Source: Planctomycetaceae bacterium
GTDB lineage: Bacteria; Planctomycetota; UBA1135; GCA-002686595
Direction of reading: 5' to 3'
Assembly (NCBI GenBank): GCA_016125265.1
Contig: WGMC01000010.1
Location: 1 to 64,000, forward strand
DNA length: 64,000 nucleotides
Position 1 is the first letter of the stretch; every line of letters starts with the position of its first letter. A program made the position numbers and the translations under genes. The notes under the pieces are model-generated. The model was not told where the DNA came from. It was given only the letters and a program-made list of their open reading frames with translations, and did not search any database. This document shows positions 1-9,123 of this stretch, in pieces.

Positions 1-1125
1 GACTGGTTCTATGACTTCGCAAACGAAGCGCACTCGGCGCTGCCGGTCTACGACTCGTACCAACCAGCAGTCCACAACAACGTCGAGTACGTCACGGAGC
101 AAGTGGAACTGGCCCAGTTCGGCGAGAACGACTACGCGATCTTGACGCCCACGGGGAACGGGAAGATGTTGGTGTTCGCACTGGATCCCGCGACTACCGA
201 CCCTTTGCCTCCGATCGCCTACACCCCACTTTGGACTGGATGGTCCACGGCTTCTGGCAACATCTACTCCCACCGAGCCACCTTCGGTTGGTCCCCGACC
301 CTCGAAAGGCATTTCGCGCTGCTCGACCTCACGCGCGAAGGGACGACGACGGACGAGTTGAAGTTGGGGCGGTACACCGTTGCGCCTGGAACTTCCTCCT
401 TTGACGCGGCAACGTGGGTTGAAGAGGACTTGCGCAGCATGGACACCTACGGCGAGCTCCGCGCGCACGTCTACGAAGTCTCGCTCTCGACGGACGCGCG
501 CTGGGCCTTCGTCGGATGCGGCAACGGGTGGGTTGTCGTCGAACTTCACGATGCCAATGGGGATCCGAGTTTCGAAGTGGTGGATACCCGCTACACCGTT
601 GCGACGAACCCGCGTCCCGATCCGTTCGGGAACGGGCGCTTCTACGAAAAGGTGGAGGGGATCGCGCAGTCGGGGAACCACCTCTTCGTCAGCGTCATCG
701 ATGGAGACGACACCACGTCGCCAGGGCTGCTCGCTTGGTTCGAGTTCAACCAGACCACCGGCCAAGTGGGTGACCGGATAGGAACGTTTGAGGGCGGCGT
801 CGGCCCCCTGCTCAACGTGCCCTTCTTGGAGGGCGGTCCTGTGCGCGTGTTCGAACTGCCGCAGGATCGGGCACGGGTCTACGCCGCGTCCAGTTCGTCG
901 GGCGCGGTGCTTGAGTTCGAACTGGACAAGGCAGCAACCCCCAGTCCGACGTTCACGCTCCTCTCCCATGTGCCGGGAGGCACCCACTTCAGCCAAGTGG
1001 GCGATGTGCGGCCCTACGACGTGGGCCACCCGAGCGGCTTGCCCGCCGTCCTCGTCAGCCGTTACCGCCAGACCATCGCGGTCCTGGCGGCGGACGGGAT
1101 GATCGACGAGCCCGAGATCCCGTAG
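1..1125 (+). CDS. secreted beta-propeller-like protein, 5' truncated by window edge
   Basis: The frame is open from base 1 to the TAG at 1123-1125, so the start lies upstream and 374 residues are visible. The sequence is a string of short beta-strand-like segments with aromatic and glycine turns (for example GNGKMLVFALDP, ARWAFVGCGNGWVVVELH, GNHLFVSVIDGDD), which resembles YncE or 7-bladed propeller proteins that bind surface or periplasmic partners. No catalytic motif or membrane segment is visible. A GTG at 103 could be mistaken for a start, but residues before it (DWFYDFANEAHS and on) continue the same style of sequence. Third codon positions look less GC-rich than in the genes to its right. 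It is tail-to-tail with the minus-strand anti-sigma gene. The fold assignment is an inference from pattern only. Confidence 0.7.
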   Translation, partial: DWFYDFANEAHSALPVYDSYQPAVHNNVEYVTEQVELAQFGENDYAILTPTGNGKMLVFALDPATTDPLPPIAYTPLWTGWSTASGNIYSHRATFGWSPTLERHFALLDLTREGTTTDELKLGRYTVAPGTSSFDAATWVEEDLRSMDTYGELRAHVYEVSLSTDARWAFVGCGNGWVVVELHDANGDPSFEVVDTRYTVATNPRPDPFGNGRFYEKVEGIAQSGNHLFVSVIDGDDTTSPGLLAWFEFNQTTGQVGDRIGTFEGGVGPLLNVPFLEGGPVRVFELPQDRARVYAASSSSGAVLEFELDKAATPSPTFTLLSHVPGGTHFSQVGDVRPYDVGHPSGLPAVLVSRYRQTIAVLAADGMIDEPEIP

Positions 1126-1284
1126 CGAGGTGTAGAGCGTTATCGGCTGGTACCCCGCGTGCCCCGCAGCTTGGGCCGGTGCCGCTTTCCTCCCGCGCTG
1201 TGAGCTGGAGCGACGTCAGGCAACGGCCCAAACGGCATCCGAGAGGCAAGGAACTTGGGCCTCGCCGGTCCGTTCCAAGCCACG

Positions 1285-2199
1285 TCAGCCGTCGTTCGCC
1301 AGGTTGCCGTCGCCGCCGTCGGGGCGGCGCAGGGGCACCCAGATGCTGTCGATGCGCAGGCGTTGGTCCGCGCGGATTGGACGCAGGCGGCCGGCTTCTG
1401 CGGGGGCGAGCGCGTCGTTCGGCGCCGCGACCTCCGCGACGCCCCGGTGGTCGAATGCGTTGGTGGGGAATCGCGCCCCCTGCAACTCTGCGACGGCGGG
1501 CTCCGGCGGCAGCGACGACAGGCCCCACGGCGCAACCTCGGCGGGGCCGCTCGCAGCGGAGCTCCGCGGGGCCACGTGGACCAACTGCCCCTCCGCGACC
1601 GGGGTAGCGCCGTCCAGGACCGAACCGGCGAGGGGTTGGTCGCCGCGCGGATCGCCCGGCTGGGCGCTCTCGAAGAGCGCTGCGAAAAACACCGTGCTGC
1701 CCACCAGGGTGAGGGCGGCGGCGGCGAGGGAGTAGCGCCGGGCGCGCCGTCCGGGTCCAGCGGAACCGCCGAGGCCCAGTGCCGCGCCAGCGGGAATCGC
1801 CCGCGGGCCCCGGGCGCCTTCGCCCGCCGAGTGGCCTTCCGCCATCCAAACCGACGCCGGCGTCCCCGCGGGAACGGCGCGCGCAGCATCCGCACCGAAT
1901 CCTGCCCCGGCCGATCGGCCAGCCGCCGCCTCCGAGTGCTGCGCGGAACCCTCGGTCCGCTCGCGCGCCAGGGCGGACGACAACCCGGGCCACAGATCCA
2001 CGGCCTCGGCGCCGTCACTCCCCGCCACTTGGAAAAAGAGCGCGCGAGCGGCCTGGGCTGCGGCCGCCTCGGCACGGCAGGCCTCACACCCGGCGAGGTG
2101 CAACTCGAGGGGCGCGGTCTCTGTGGGCTCCAAGTCCCCCCCCACGTAGAGGGGCAACAACTCGGCGCTGCTTTGGCAATCGATGGGCATCGAAGTCAT
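1285..2199 (-). CDS. zinc-finger anti-sigma factor (RsiW/zf-HC2 type)
   Basis: A 304-residue protein that most likely holds the neighbouring ECF sigma factor inactive at the membrane. Residues 34-41 contain H-x3-C-x2-C (HLAGCEAC), the zinc-binding anti-sigma signature, followed by an alanine-rich helix. After a low-complexity Ala/Gly linker, RRARR and a single hydrophobic segment at about 156-176 suggest an inner-membrane anchor; the remaining roughly 125 residues would be periplasmic. It lies 124 bp downstream of the sigma gene on the same strand, the usual order for sigma/anti-sigma pairs. An in-frame ATG nine bases further in (2190) is an equally possible start. The release signal is unknown; no protease-site motif can be read. 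Confidence 0.82.
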   Translation of the reverse strand: MTSMPIDCQSSAELLPLYVGGDLEPTETAPLELHLAGCEACRAEAAAAQAARALFFQVAGSDGAEAVDLWPGLSSALARERTEGSAQHSEAAAGRSAGAGFGADAARAVPAGTPASVWMAEGHSAGEGARGPRAIPAGAALGLGGSAGPGRRARRYSLAAAALTLVGSTVFFAALFESAQPGDPRGDQPLAGSVLDGATPVAEGQLVHVAPRSSAASGPAEVAPWGLSSLPPEPAVAELQGARFPTNAFDHRGVAEVAAPNDALAPAEAGRLRPIRADQRLRIDSIWVPLRRPDGGDGNLANDG

Positions 2200-2323
2200 C
2201 GGGAACGGCGGTCAGATCGAGAGGTACGGGCGGCTTGGGCGCGGCGCGAGCGCGGATCCGCGCAAACCGAACGGTCGCGCGTGGGCGCGTCCGGGTTGTG
2301 CCATGTGCGGGGCGCGGGAACCT

Positions 2324-3175
2324 TCAAACGGCGTTGCTCCCCGTGCCTCGGCCGTCGCGATCGTCGGAGTCGTCGTGCTCGTCGGAGTCGGAGCCCCCAC
2401 CTTCGAGTTCGCCCGATTCCGGGGAGAGCGGACACTCGGGGATCAACTGGACCCCGCCCGTTTGGCGCAGGCGCTCCTGGCGCTCCCACTCCTCTTGGAA
2501 CAGCTTGCGTCCGCGGTGCAGGCGCCAACGCACGGTCACATGGGTCGCGCCCACGATGCGCGCGATCTCGGTGCACGGCAGGCCCTCGAGCTCGCGCAGC
2601 GCGAGCACCGAGCGGAAGTGCGGCGGCAGGCGGTCGATGATGGCGCGCACGCGCGCGGCGGTTTCCTCTTGCTCGAGCGCCGCATCGGGACGCGGCGCAT
2701 TCTCGTCGAGCAGGTCGAAGTCGGCCTCGTCGCCCTCACCCACCGACGTGCTGAACACGACACGCCGCTTGCGCAGGTGGTCGATGCCGAGGTTGGTGAC
2801 GATGCGGTAGAGCCAGGTCGTGAACTCGTGGTCGAAGTCGAAGCGCTCGAGGCTGCGGAAGACCCGCAGGAACGCGTCCTGGGCCAGGTCGAGGGCGTCC
2901 TCGCGGCTCGAAACCAGCGCGCGCGCGACGCGGTAGGCGCGCTGCTGGTGGCGCTCGACCAGCAGGCTGAACGCGTCCTCGTCGCCCTTCTGGGCCCGGC
3001 GGATCAGGTCGTGGTCGCTGGGCTGTCCCCGCTCCGGGCCCGACGAGGCCTCCCGACCCACCGCAGCGTCGCCGGCCTGGCCGCGGCCCACGCCATCGGG
3101 CTGGCCACGGCCCGAGCCGTCCGGGGGCTCCCTGCGGCGGCCGGGCTCCGGGGCCTTGGAACTGGGTTCGGGCAT
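2324..3175 (-). CDS. RNA polymerase ECF-type sigma-70 factor
   Basis: A 283-residue alternative sigma factor. Region 2 spans about residues 66-138 (EDAFSLLVERHQQRAYRVAR then DALDLAQDAFLRVFRSLERFD and WLYRIVTNLGIDHLRKRR); region 4 spans about 181-230 and holds the helix-turn-helix (LPCTEIARIVGATHVTVRWRLHRGRKLF). Two additions stand out: a roughly 60-residue Pro/Gly/Arg/Gln-rich N-terminus and a strongly acidic tail from about residue 255 (GGGSDSDEHDDSDDRDGRG). A second possible ATG at 3304 would lengthen the unstructured N-terminus by 43 residues; neither start has a clear ribosome-binding site. The anti-sigma gene follows on the same strand, so the pair is probably one transcript. It lies downstream of accA in the same direction. 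Confidence 0.9.
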   Translation of the reverse strand: MPEPSSKAPEPGRRREPPDGSGRGQPDGVGRGQAGDAAVGREASSGPERGQPSDHDLIRRAQKGDEDAFSLLVERHQQRAYRVARALVSSREDALDLAQDAFLRVFRSLERFDFDHEFTTWLYRIVTNLGIDHLRKRRVVFSTSVGEGDEADFDLLDENAPRPDAALEQEETAARVRAIIDRLPPHFRSVLALRELEGLPCTEIARIVGATHVTVRWRLHRGRKLFQEEWERQERLRQTGGVQLIPECPLSPESGELEGGGSDSDEHDDSDDRDGRGTGSNAV

Positions 3176-3366
3176 GGTTCGACGGGTGGCCTCGACGCGC
3201 GCTGCCCCCGCGCCCGCGGGCGGCCGAGGCGCCCCGAGGGCTTCGGAAAGGAGGAACCTAGTCCCTGAGGGATCCCCGCGGGAGGGCTGCTCTTGGACGG
3301 ACATCGCCGGGGCGTACGGCCCGGCGCTCGAAGTGTTGGCCGCGTGGGCGACGGCGCGCCCGGGCT

Positions 3367-4332
3367 CTAGCCCACCGCGACCGTCGGGAAACGCCCCTCC
3401 AGGGCCGCGATGTTGCGGAACTTGGTGCGCCGCTCGGCCACCAGCCGGTCCACGGGGATCTGGACCAGTTCGTCCAGGTGCCGGGTCAAGGCCTCGCGCA
3501 CGTTCTGGATGGCCCCGGCGGGGTCCCGGTGGGCGCCGCCCAGGGGCTCGCGCACGATTTCGTCGACGACCCCCAGGGAGGACAGGTTTTCGCTGGTCAG
3601 TTTGAGCGCCTCGGCGGCGTCCGCGGAACGCTCGCCGCTCTTCCAGAGGATCGCGGCGCACCCCTCCGGGCTGATCACGGAGTAGTAGGCGTGCTCGAGC
3701 ATCAGCACCCGGTCCCCGACGCCGATGCCGAGGGCGCCGCCGGAGCCGCCCTCGCCGATCACACAGACCACGATCGGCACGGTGAGGGTGAACATGCCGA
3801 TGATGTTCTCGGCGATGGCCAGGGCCTGGCCGCGCTCCTCCGCGCCGATGCCGGGGTACGCGCCTGGTGTGTTGACGAGGGTGACGATCGGCAGGCGCAA
3901 CTTCTCGGCCAACTTCATCTTGCGCCAGGCCTTGCGGTAGCCCTCCGGGTGCGCGCAGCCGAAGTTGCACTCGAGGCGCTCCTTCGTGGTGCGCCCCTTG
4001 CGGTGCGCCACCAGCACGAAGCGGTGGTCGCCCATGCGCGCGAGGCCGGTCACCATGGCGCGGTCGTCGCCGAACGAACGGTCCCCGTGCAGTTCGGTGA
4101 ACTCGTCGAGCATGGTGGCGATGTAGTCCGCCGTGACCGGCCGGTCCGGGTGACGCGCGACGTTCACACGCTGCCAGGCGGTCAACCCCGAGTAGATGCG
4201 GGCGATCAGCTCCTGGATGCGCTTCTCGGTGTTCTCGATCTCCTCGGAGATGTCGAGCGTCGTGCTGCGGGCCGCGTCGCGCAGCTCCGCAAGCTTGGCC
4301 TCGGTCTCGTGGATCTCGCGCTCGAAGGGCAT
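3367..4332 (-). CDS. accA: acetyl-CoA carboxylase carboxyltransferase subunit alpha
   Basis: AccA, with AccD, transfers the carboxyl group from carboxybiotin to acetyl-CoA, making malonyl-CoA for fatty acid synthesis. The 321-residue product has the expected coiled N-terminus (ETEAKLAELRDAAR then IENTEKRIQELIARIYSGLTAWQRVNVARHPDRP), the FTELHGDRSFGDD block, GRTTKERLECNFGCAHPEGYRKA, TLVNTPGAYPGIGAEERGQ and GEGGSGGALGIGVGD. The start at 4332 gives the usual family length (about 320); an upstream ATG at 4449, preceded by AGGTGG but only one base away, would add 39 low-complexity residues. accD is not in this window. The gene is divergent from purL. Confidence 0.95.
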   Translation of the reverse strand: MPFEREIHETEAKLAELRDAARSTTLDISEEIENTEKRIQELIARIYSGLTAWQRVNVARHPDRPVTADYIATMLDEFTELHGDRSFGDDRAMVTGLARMGDHRFVLVAHRKGRTTKERLECNFGCAHPEGYRKAWRKMKLAEKLRLPIVTLVNTPGAYPGIGAEERGQALAIAENIIGMFTLTVPIVVCVIGEGGSGGALGIGVGDRVLMLEHAYYSVISPEGCAAILWKSGERSADAAEALKLTSENLSSLGVVDEIVREPLGGAHRDPAGAIQNVREALTRHLDELVQIPVDRLVAERRTKFRNIAALEGRFPTVAVG

Positions 4333-4631
4333 GGCCGCGCGCGTGTTGCCGCGCCGGGAGACACCCCCGCCGGCCGCTTCGTGCCCTGCGTCGGCCCCGG
4401 GGATCCGCGCCAACCCGTCCGCCTCGCCGTTCCTTTTGCTATCGCTCATGCCACCTGCGCCCTGGGTGTCCTTGGGATCGGGTGCGCGGCCGGGAGCCGC
4501 GCTGTTCCCCGGCCCGCCATCGTCCTTCCCCGGGGGCGGGCAGGCAAGGACGAGTCCGCGCACGGCCCCGTGGGAAGTGCCCCCGTGGGCCGCTAGGATG
4601 GCCCGACCCAGGCCACGAAGGCGCCCGAACC
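4333..4631. other. divergent intergenic region accA / purL
   Basis: About 300 bp between the chosen starts of accA (minus) and purL (plus). It must hold both promoters unless accA begins at 4449. By eye there is a G-rich stretch (around 4530-4550, CCCCGGGGGCGGGCAGG) and a GAAGG about 10 nt before the purL ATG that may serve as its ribosome-binding site. No recognisable riboswitch (for example a guanine/PurR-type leader), terminator or further gene could be identified. Confidence 0.5.
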
Positions 4632-7600
4632 ATGTCCGAAAAGCCCGCCGCACCGATGTCCCCCACCCCGGCGCAAAAGGTCCGTCCGGCCACAGACCTC
4701 CAACTGCCGCGGGCCTGGCGCGTCGACGTGCGGAGGAAGGACCCGGCCCTGGACTCCCACGGCGCGGCCCTCGGCCAGGAGGCGAAGGAGCTCGAGATCC
4801 AGGGGTTGACCGGTCTCGTAGCCGTGCGCGGCACGCTGCTTTCGCCGGGTTACAGCCGCGGCGACGTCGAACGCATCGCGCGCGAGCTCCTGAGCGACCC
4901 CGTCGTCGACGTGTACACGATTGCGGCGCCCGGCGAGGCGCCGACGGCGCCGCCCAAGGGCGCCGTGCGCATCACCGTCGCGCCGCAGCCGGGTGTCATG
5001 GATCCCGTGGCGCGCTCCGTGGCGGCGCTGCTCGAACGCGCCGGTCCGCGGCCCGCCTCCGGCCCGGTCGAAGTGGCCACGTTCCGCGCGTTCGAGGTGC
5101 AGGGCCAGGTGCCCGCGGCCGAACTGCAGCGCCTGGGCCGCCGCCTGCTCGCCAACGAAACCATCGACACGCTGCGCATCGGCACCGACGACCTACCCTT
5201 CCGCGCGCCCGCGGGCGGCGGCAAACGCGGCGCGGTGAACGTGCCGCTCTGCGAGCTCTCCGACAAGGAACTGGAGCAGCTCTCGAAGTCCGGCCAGCTC
5301 AGCCTCAACCTGGTCGAGATGCGCGCCGTGCAGGCGCATTACCGCGCGTTGCGGCGCGAACCGACGGCCGTCGAACTCGAAACCCTGGCGCAGACCTGGA
5401 GCGAGCACTGCAAACACAAGGTGCTGACGGGCCAAGTCGACTTCCGCGGCCAGCGCATCGACAACGTGCTGAAGAGCACCATCGCACGCGCCACACGCGA
5501 ACTCGATCGCAGGGACTTCTGCCTGAGTGTGTTCGTCGACAACGCGGGTGTGATCGCGCTCGACGAGGAGTGGGCGCTCGGCATCAAGGTCGAAACCCAC
5601 AACCACCCGAGCGCCATCGATCCCTACGGCGGCGCGGGCACGGGCATCGGCGGTGTGATCCGCGACATCCTCGGTGTCGGTCTTGGCGCGAAGCCCATCG
5701 CCAACACGGACGCGTTCTTCGTCGGGCCCCTCGACCTCGCACCCGGCGACGTGCCTAAGGGTTCGCTGCACCCGCGGCGCGTGCTGCGCGGTGTGGTGGC
5801 CGGTGTGCGCGACTACGGCAACCGCATGGGCATCCCGACCGTGTCCGGCGGCCTCTGGTTCCACCGCGACTACACCGCCAATCCGCTCGTGTACGCGGGC
5901 ACGTTGGGCCTCTTGCCGCGCCAGGCTGTGAACAAACGTGTGGCCCCCGGAGACTGGATCGTCGCCGTCGGCGGACGCACCGGCCGCGACGGCATCCACG
6001 GCGCGACGTTCAGCTCCATCGAACTGAACGAGGCCAGCGAAACCGAATCGAGCCACGCGGTGCAGATCGGCGATCCGATCACCGAGAAGGGTGTGCTCGA
6101 TTGTCTGTTGGTCGCCCGCGACCGCGGTCTCTACCGCGGTGTGACCGATTGCGGCGCGGGCGGTTTCAGCTCGGCCGTCGGCGAGATGGGAGCGGAATGC
6201 GGCGCCGAGGTTTGGCTCGAGCGTGTGCCGCTCAAGTACCCCGGGCTCTCGAGCCACGAAGTGTGGATCAGCGAGGCCCAGGAGCGCATGGTGCTCGCGG
6301 TCCCGCCGGAGAACTTGGACGAGCTGCTCGCGCTTTTTGCCGCCGAGGAGGTGGAAGCGGTGGCGATCGGCCGTTTCACCGACACGGGGAGGCTCGTGCT
6401 GCGCGACGGCGCTGCCAACAATGCGGTCGAATCCGCGGGCCAACTCGTCGGCGAACTCGACATGCACTTCCTGCACGAGGGCACACCGCGGCCCTTGCGC
6501 AGCGCGACCTGGACGACACCGGACGTGCCGGAAGCAGGTGTGCCGACGTGCAAGGACGTGGGCCCGGCGGTACTCGCCGCGCTCGCGCATCCCAACGTCA
6601 CGAGCCGCGCGTGGATCCTGCGCCAGTACGACCACGAGGTGCAGGGTGGCACCGTGATCAAGCCGCTCGTGGGCACACGCGGCGACGGTCCCGGGGACTG
6701 CGCAGTGCTGCAACCGCTGCCCCATTCCACGCGGGGCGCGGCTCTGGGCCTCGGCGCCAATCCCAACCAGGGGCGGCTCGACCCCTACAACATGGCGCTC
6801 GCTTCCATCGACGAAGCGCTGCGCGGCGTCGTGGCGGTGGGCGGCGATCCGGGCCAAGCGGCGCTGCTCGACAACTTCAGTTGGGGCAACTGCGACAAAC
6901 CCGAGAACCTGGGAGCGCTCGTGCTCGCGGCGCAGGCCTGTTACGACGCGGCGATCGCGTTCCGCGCGCCGTTCGTGTCGGGCAAGGACAGCCTGAACAA
7001 CGAGTACCGCGTCGGCGACCGCACGCTTTCGATCCCGCCGACGCTGTTGATCACCGCGCTTGCGATCGTGCCGGATGTCTCGCGCGCGGTGACGATGGAT
7101 TTGGCGAAGGCCGGGGACGGGCTGTTCCTGGTCGGCGAAACGCGTGCGGAGTTCGGCGGATCGGTGTGGCTCGAGCACAACGGTCGCGCGCTCGAGAACG
7201 GCTTCCGCGCGCCGGTTCCGCGCCCCGATCTGGAGCGCGCGCCGAAGCTCTTTGCGGCCCTGCACGGCGCGATCCGCGCGGGGCTGGTGCGCGCGGTACA
7301 CGACCTCTCCGAGGGTGGCCTGGGTGTCGCCGTCGCCGAGAGCGCGTTTGCGGGCGACCTGGGTGCGCACATCGATCTCAGCCGTGTGCCGCTCGCCGGT
7401 GTGCCCGACGGCGTCGACCGCGACACCGTCGCGCTCTTCTCCGAATCCACCACGCGTTTCCTCGTGGAAGTCGCGCCGGAGCACGCCGAGGCCTTCCAAA
7501 AGGCACTTTCCGGGCTTCCGGCCGCACGCATCGGCGAGGTTGTCTCCGAGCCGGAACTGCGCATCGACGGCGCCCGCGGCAAGGGGCTCGCGAAACTCAC

Positions 7601-7646
7601 CCTGGACAGCCTGCGCCAGGCCCACCGCGGACACTTCCAGGGTTGA
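4632..7646 (+). CDS. purL: phosphoribosylformylglycinamidine synthase, PurS-PurS-PurL fusion
   Basis: Catalyses ATP- and glutamine-dependent conversion of FGAR to FGAM in purine synthesis. At 1004 residues it lies between small PurL (about 740) and large PurL (about 1300). Residues 30-97 and 111-184 each look like a PurS domain (both end in the pattern LLxxxxVDxxxI / LLANETIDTLRI), followed by a helical linker (LSDKELEQLSKSGQLSLNL) and the PurL core from about 235: TWSEHCKHK at 256-263, KVETHNHPSAIDPYGGAGTGIGG, then a second half with SGKDSLNNEY and DLSEGGLGVAVAES. No glutaminase domain is present; that activity is the separate purQ, 8 bp downstream. The tandem PurS arrangement resembles the N-terminus of large PurL. 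The ATG at 4632 is the first start after the divergent region. Confidence 0.96.
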   Translation: MSEKPAAPMSPTPAQKVRPATDLQLPRAWRVDVRRKDPALDSHGAALGQEAKELEIQGLTGLVAVRGTLLSPGYSRGDVERIARELLSDPVVDVYTIAAPGEAPTAPPKGAVRITVAPQPGVMDPVARSVAALLERAGPRPASGPVEVATFRAFEVQGQVPAAELQRLGRRLLANETIDTLRIGTDDLPFRAPAGGGKRGAVNVPLCELSDKELEQLSKSGQLSLNLVEMRAVQAHYRALRREPTAVELETLAQTWSEHCKHKVLTGQVDFRGQRIDNVLKSTIARATRELDRRDFCLSVFVDNAGVIALDEEWALGIKVETHNHPSAIDPYGGAGTGIGGVIRDILGVGLGAKPIANTDAFFVGPLDLAPGDVPKGSLHPRRVLRGVVAGVRDYGNRMGIPTVSGGLWFHRDYTANPLVYAGTLGLLPRQAVNKRVAPGDWIVAVGGRTGRDGIHGATFSSIELNEASETESSHAVQIGDPITEKGVLDCLLVARDRGLYRGVTDCGAGGFSSAVGEMGAECGAEVWLERVPLKYPGLSSHEVWISEAQERMVLAVPPENLDELLALFAAEEVEAVAIGRFTDTGRLVLRDGAANNAVESAGQLVGELDMHFLHEGTPRPLRSATWTTPDVPEAGVPTCKDVGPAVLAALAHPNVTSRAWILRQYDHEVQGGTVIKPLVGTRGDGPGDCAVLQPLPHSTRGAALGLGANPNQGRLDPYNMALASIDEALRGVVAVGGDPGQAALLDNFSWGNCDKPENLGALVLAAQACYDAAIAFRAPFVSGKDSLNNEYRVGDRTLSIPPTLLITALAIVPDVSRAVTMDLAKAGDGLFLVGETRAEFGGSVWLEHNGRALENGFRAPVPRPDLERAPKLFAALHGAIRAGLVRAVHDLSEGGLGVAVAESAFAGDLGAHIDLSRVPLAGVPDGVDRDTVALFSESTTRFLVEVAPEHAEAFQKALSGLPAARIGEVVSEPELRIDGARGKGLAKLTLDSLRQAHRGHFQG

Positions 7647-7654
7647 GCATCCCC

Positions 7655-8494
7655 ATGTTGCACACCGAAACGACCAAGGCTTCGAAACGGGCGTCCACCG
7701 GCCCCAAGGCCCTCGTGCTGCGGGCCGCGGGCACCAACTGCGACGGGGAAGCGGTGGAGGCGCTCGAACGGGCCGGCGCGCGGCCCGAGCGCATCCACAT
7801 CGCCGAGTTGGCGCGCCACCCCGAACGCCTCGAACCCGCGGCGATCGTGCTCCTGCCCGGCGGTTTCTCCTACGGGGATTACGTGGCGGCTGGGCGGCTC
7901 TTCGGTCGCGAGCTGCGCCAACGCCTCGGCGACGCCCTGGAGCAGCACGTGGACCGCGGCGGATTCGTGCTCGGCATCTGCAACGGTTTCCAGGTGCTGG
8001 TGGAACTCGGGCTCCTCGAGGGCCTCGACGCCAAGGGCCAAAGGCGCGGGGACGATGCGCGCACCCTCGCGCTCGTCGACAACGCTTCCGGGCGGTTCGA
8101 GTGCCGCTGGGTGCACCTGCGCTCCGAACCGAGCCAGTGCCCGTTCCTGGTGCCGGGCGAGATCTGGCCCGTGCCCGTTGCCCACGGGGAGGGGCGGCTC
8201 GTGGTGTCCTCGCCCGAGCGCCTGGAGGAGCTGCGCAGCCGCGGCCAAATCGCGCTGCGCTACGTGACCGCGGAGGGTGGCCAACCGGAGTACCCGGAGC
8301 TGCCCAACGGCTCCCTCGAAGAGATCGCCGGCCTGTGCGACCCCACGGGGCGCGTGCTGGGCCTGATGCCGCACCCCGAGCGCAACCAACGGCCGTGGCA
8401 CCACCCCCGCTGGACGCGCCTCGGCCCGCGCGAAGAGGGAGAGGGCCTGGCCCTGTTCCGTCGCCTCGTACACCTAGCGGCCCAGGTGCGCTGA
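7655..8494 (+). CDS. purQ: phosphoribosylformylglycinamidine synthase glutaminase subunit
   Basis: PurQ hydrolyses glutamine and feeds ammonia to PurL. The 279-residue protein has the class-I amidotransferase nucleophile elbow VLGICNGFQVL (Cys109), the oxyanion region LLPGGFSYGDYVAAG at 67-80, and the His/Glu pair in LMPHPERNQRPW near the end. The N-terminus carries a roughly 15-residue extension (TETTKASKRASTGPKA) before the first strand. It begins 8 bp after purL, so the two are almost certainly co-transcribed; there is no separate purS because that function is fused into purL. Confidence 0.96.
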   Translation: MLHTETTKASKRASTGPKALVLRAAGTNCDGEAVEALERAGARPERIHIAELARHPERLEPAAIVLLPGGFSYGDYVAAGRLFGRELRQRLGDALEQHVDRGGFVLGICNGFQVLVELGLLEGLDAKGQRRGDDARTLALVDNASGRFECRWVHLRSEPSQCPFLVPGEIWPVPVAHGEGRLVVSSPERLEELRSRGQIALRYVTAEGGQPEYPELPNGSLEEIAGLCDPTGRVLGLMPHPERNQRPWHHPRWTRLGPREEGEGLALFRRLVHLAAQVR

Positions 8495-8520
8495 CGGACT
8501 TCTCCCTCCCGTCTTCACTC

Positions 8521-8580
8521 CGTGGCTCCCCGTGGGTTCTGCTTCTTCCGCCGAAGGCGGCAGGTCCGGGGGGAGCCACG
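8521..8580. other. compound hairpin downstream of purQ
   Basis: An 11-bp perfect inverted repeat (CGTGGCTCCCC at 8521-8531, complement at 8570-8580) encloses a second stem-loop CCGCC-GAA-GGCGG at 8548-8560. It lies 26 bp beyond the purQ stop, in a 227-bp gap, which is where a transcript end would be expected. There is no T-tract after the stem, so it is not a textbook intrinsic terminator; transcript-end stabiliser or a dispersed palindromic element are the other options. Confidence 0.45.
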
Positions 8581-8721
8581 CACGGCAGCGGAAGCAAACC
8601 GGAAAGCAGGGGCCCGCCGGTGGGATCCCTCGACCGCCTTTGGCCCCCGCGGCTTGTAGGCGCGGGCGCGTCCCGTGACACTCTAGTTCCGACCGCCAAA
8701 ACCCCCTGTCCCGTGTCCCCC

Positions 8722-9123
8722 ATGCGTACGAACCGCCTCCTCGCCATCGCCAGCTCCCTGCTCCTCGTCGCCGGTTCCAGTTCCTGCGTGGCCGTGGCCG
8801 TGGGCGCGGGTCTCGGCTTCATGGTCAGCCAGGAGTTCACCAACAACCAGAAGTTGGTCTATCGCTACAACCTCGATGTCGAGGACGTCTGGGCGACCGC
8901 CCAAGCCGTGATGAACGACATCTGCGAAGGCCCGCCGGAAGTTGTCGAGTTCCCGCGCACGCTCAAGGGCACGTACATGAGCGCCGACGTCACCATGACC
9001 GTCATCGCCCATGACCACCTGCAGACGGACGTGACCATCGAGGCCCGCGAGTACGGCTCGCGCTCGGGCCTCACCTCGAAGCGTGTGCACGAGTTGCTCG
9101 AAGAGCGACTCGCGCAGCGTTGA
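8722..9123 (+). CDS. small DUF3568-like exported lipoprotein
   Basis: A 133-residue protein with a basic N-terminus and hydrophobic signal (LLAIASSLLLVAGSSSC, Cys22), followed by a glycine/alanine-rich hydrophobic stretch (VAVAVGAGLGF) and a small alpha/beta domain (LVYRYNLDVEDVWATAQAVMNDI, then TLKGTYMSADVTMTVIAHD and DVTIEAREYGSRSGLTSKRVHELLEERL). This layout matches DUF3568/SH3-like small lipoproteins of unknown function. The lipobox is weak (SSSC), so a simple secreted form is possible. It stands alone, downstream of purQ, and converges on the Fur gene across a repeat region. Confidence 0.75.
   Translation: MRTNRLLAIASSLLLVAGSSSCVAVAVGAGLGFMVSQEFTNNQKLVYRYNLDVEDVWATAQAVMNDICEGPPEVVEFPRTLKGTYMSADVTMTVIAHDHLQTDVTIEAREYGSRSGLTSKRVHELLEERLAQR

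Noticed and set aside
5193-8846. 1217-codon frame antisense to purL and purQ
   Set aside because: A shadow of high-GC codon usage; the plus-strand genes are unambiguous and the antisense product has no recognisable domain.
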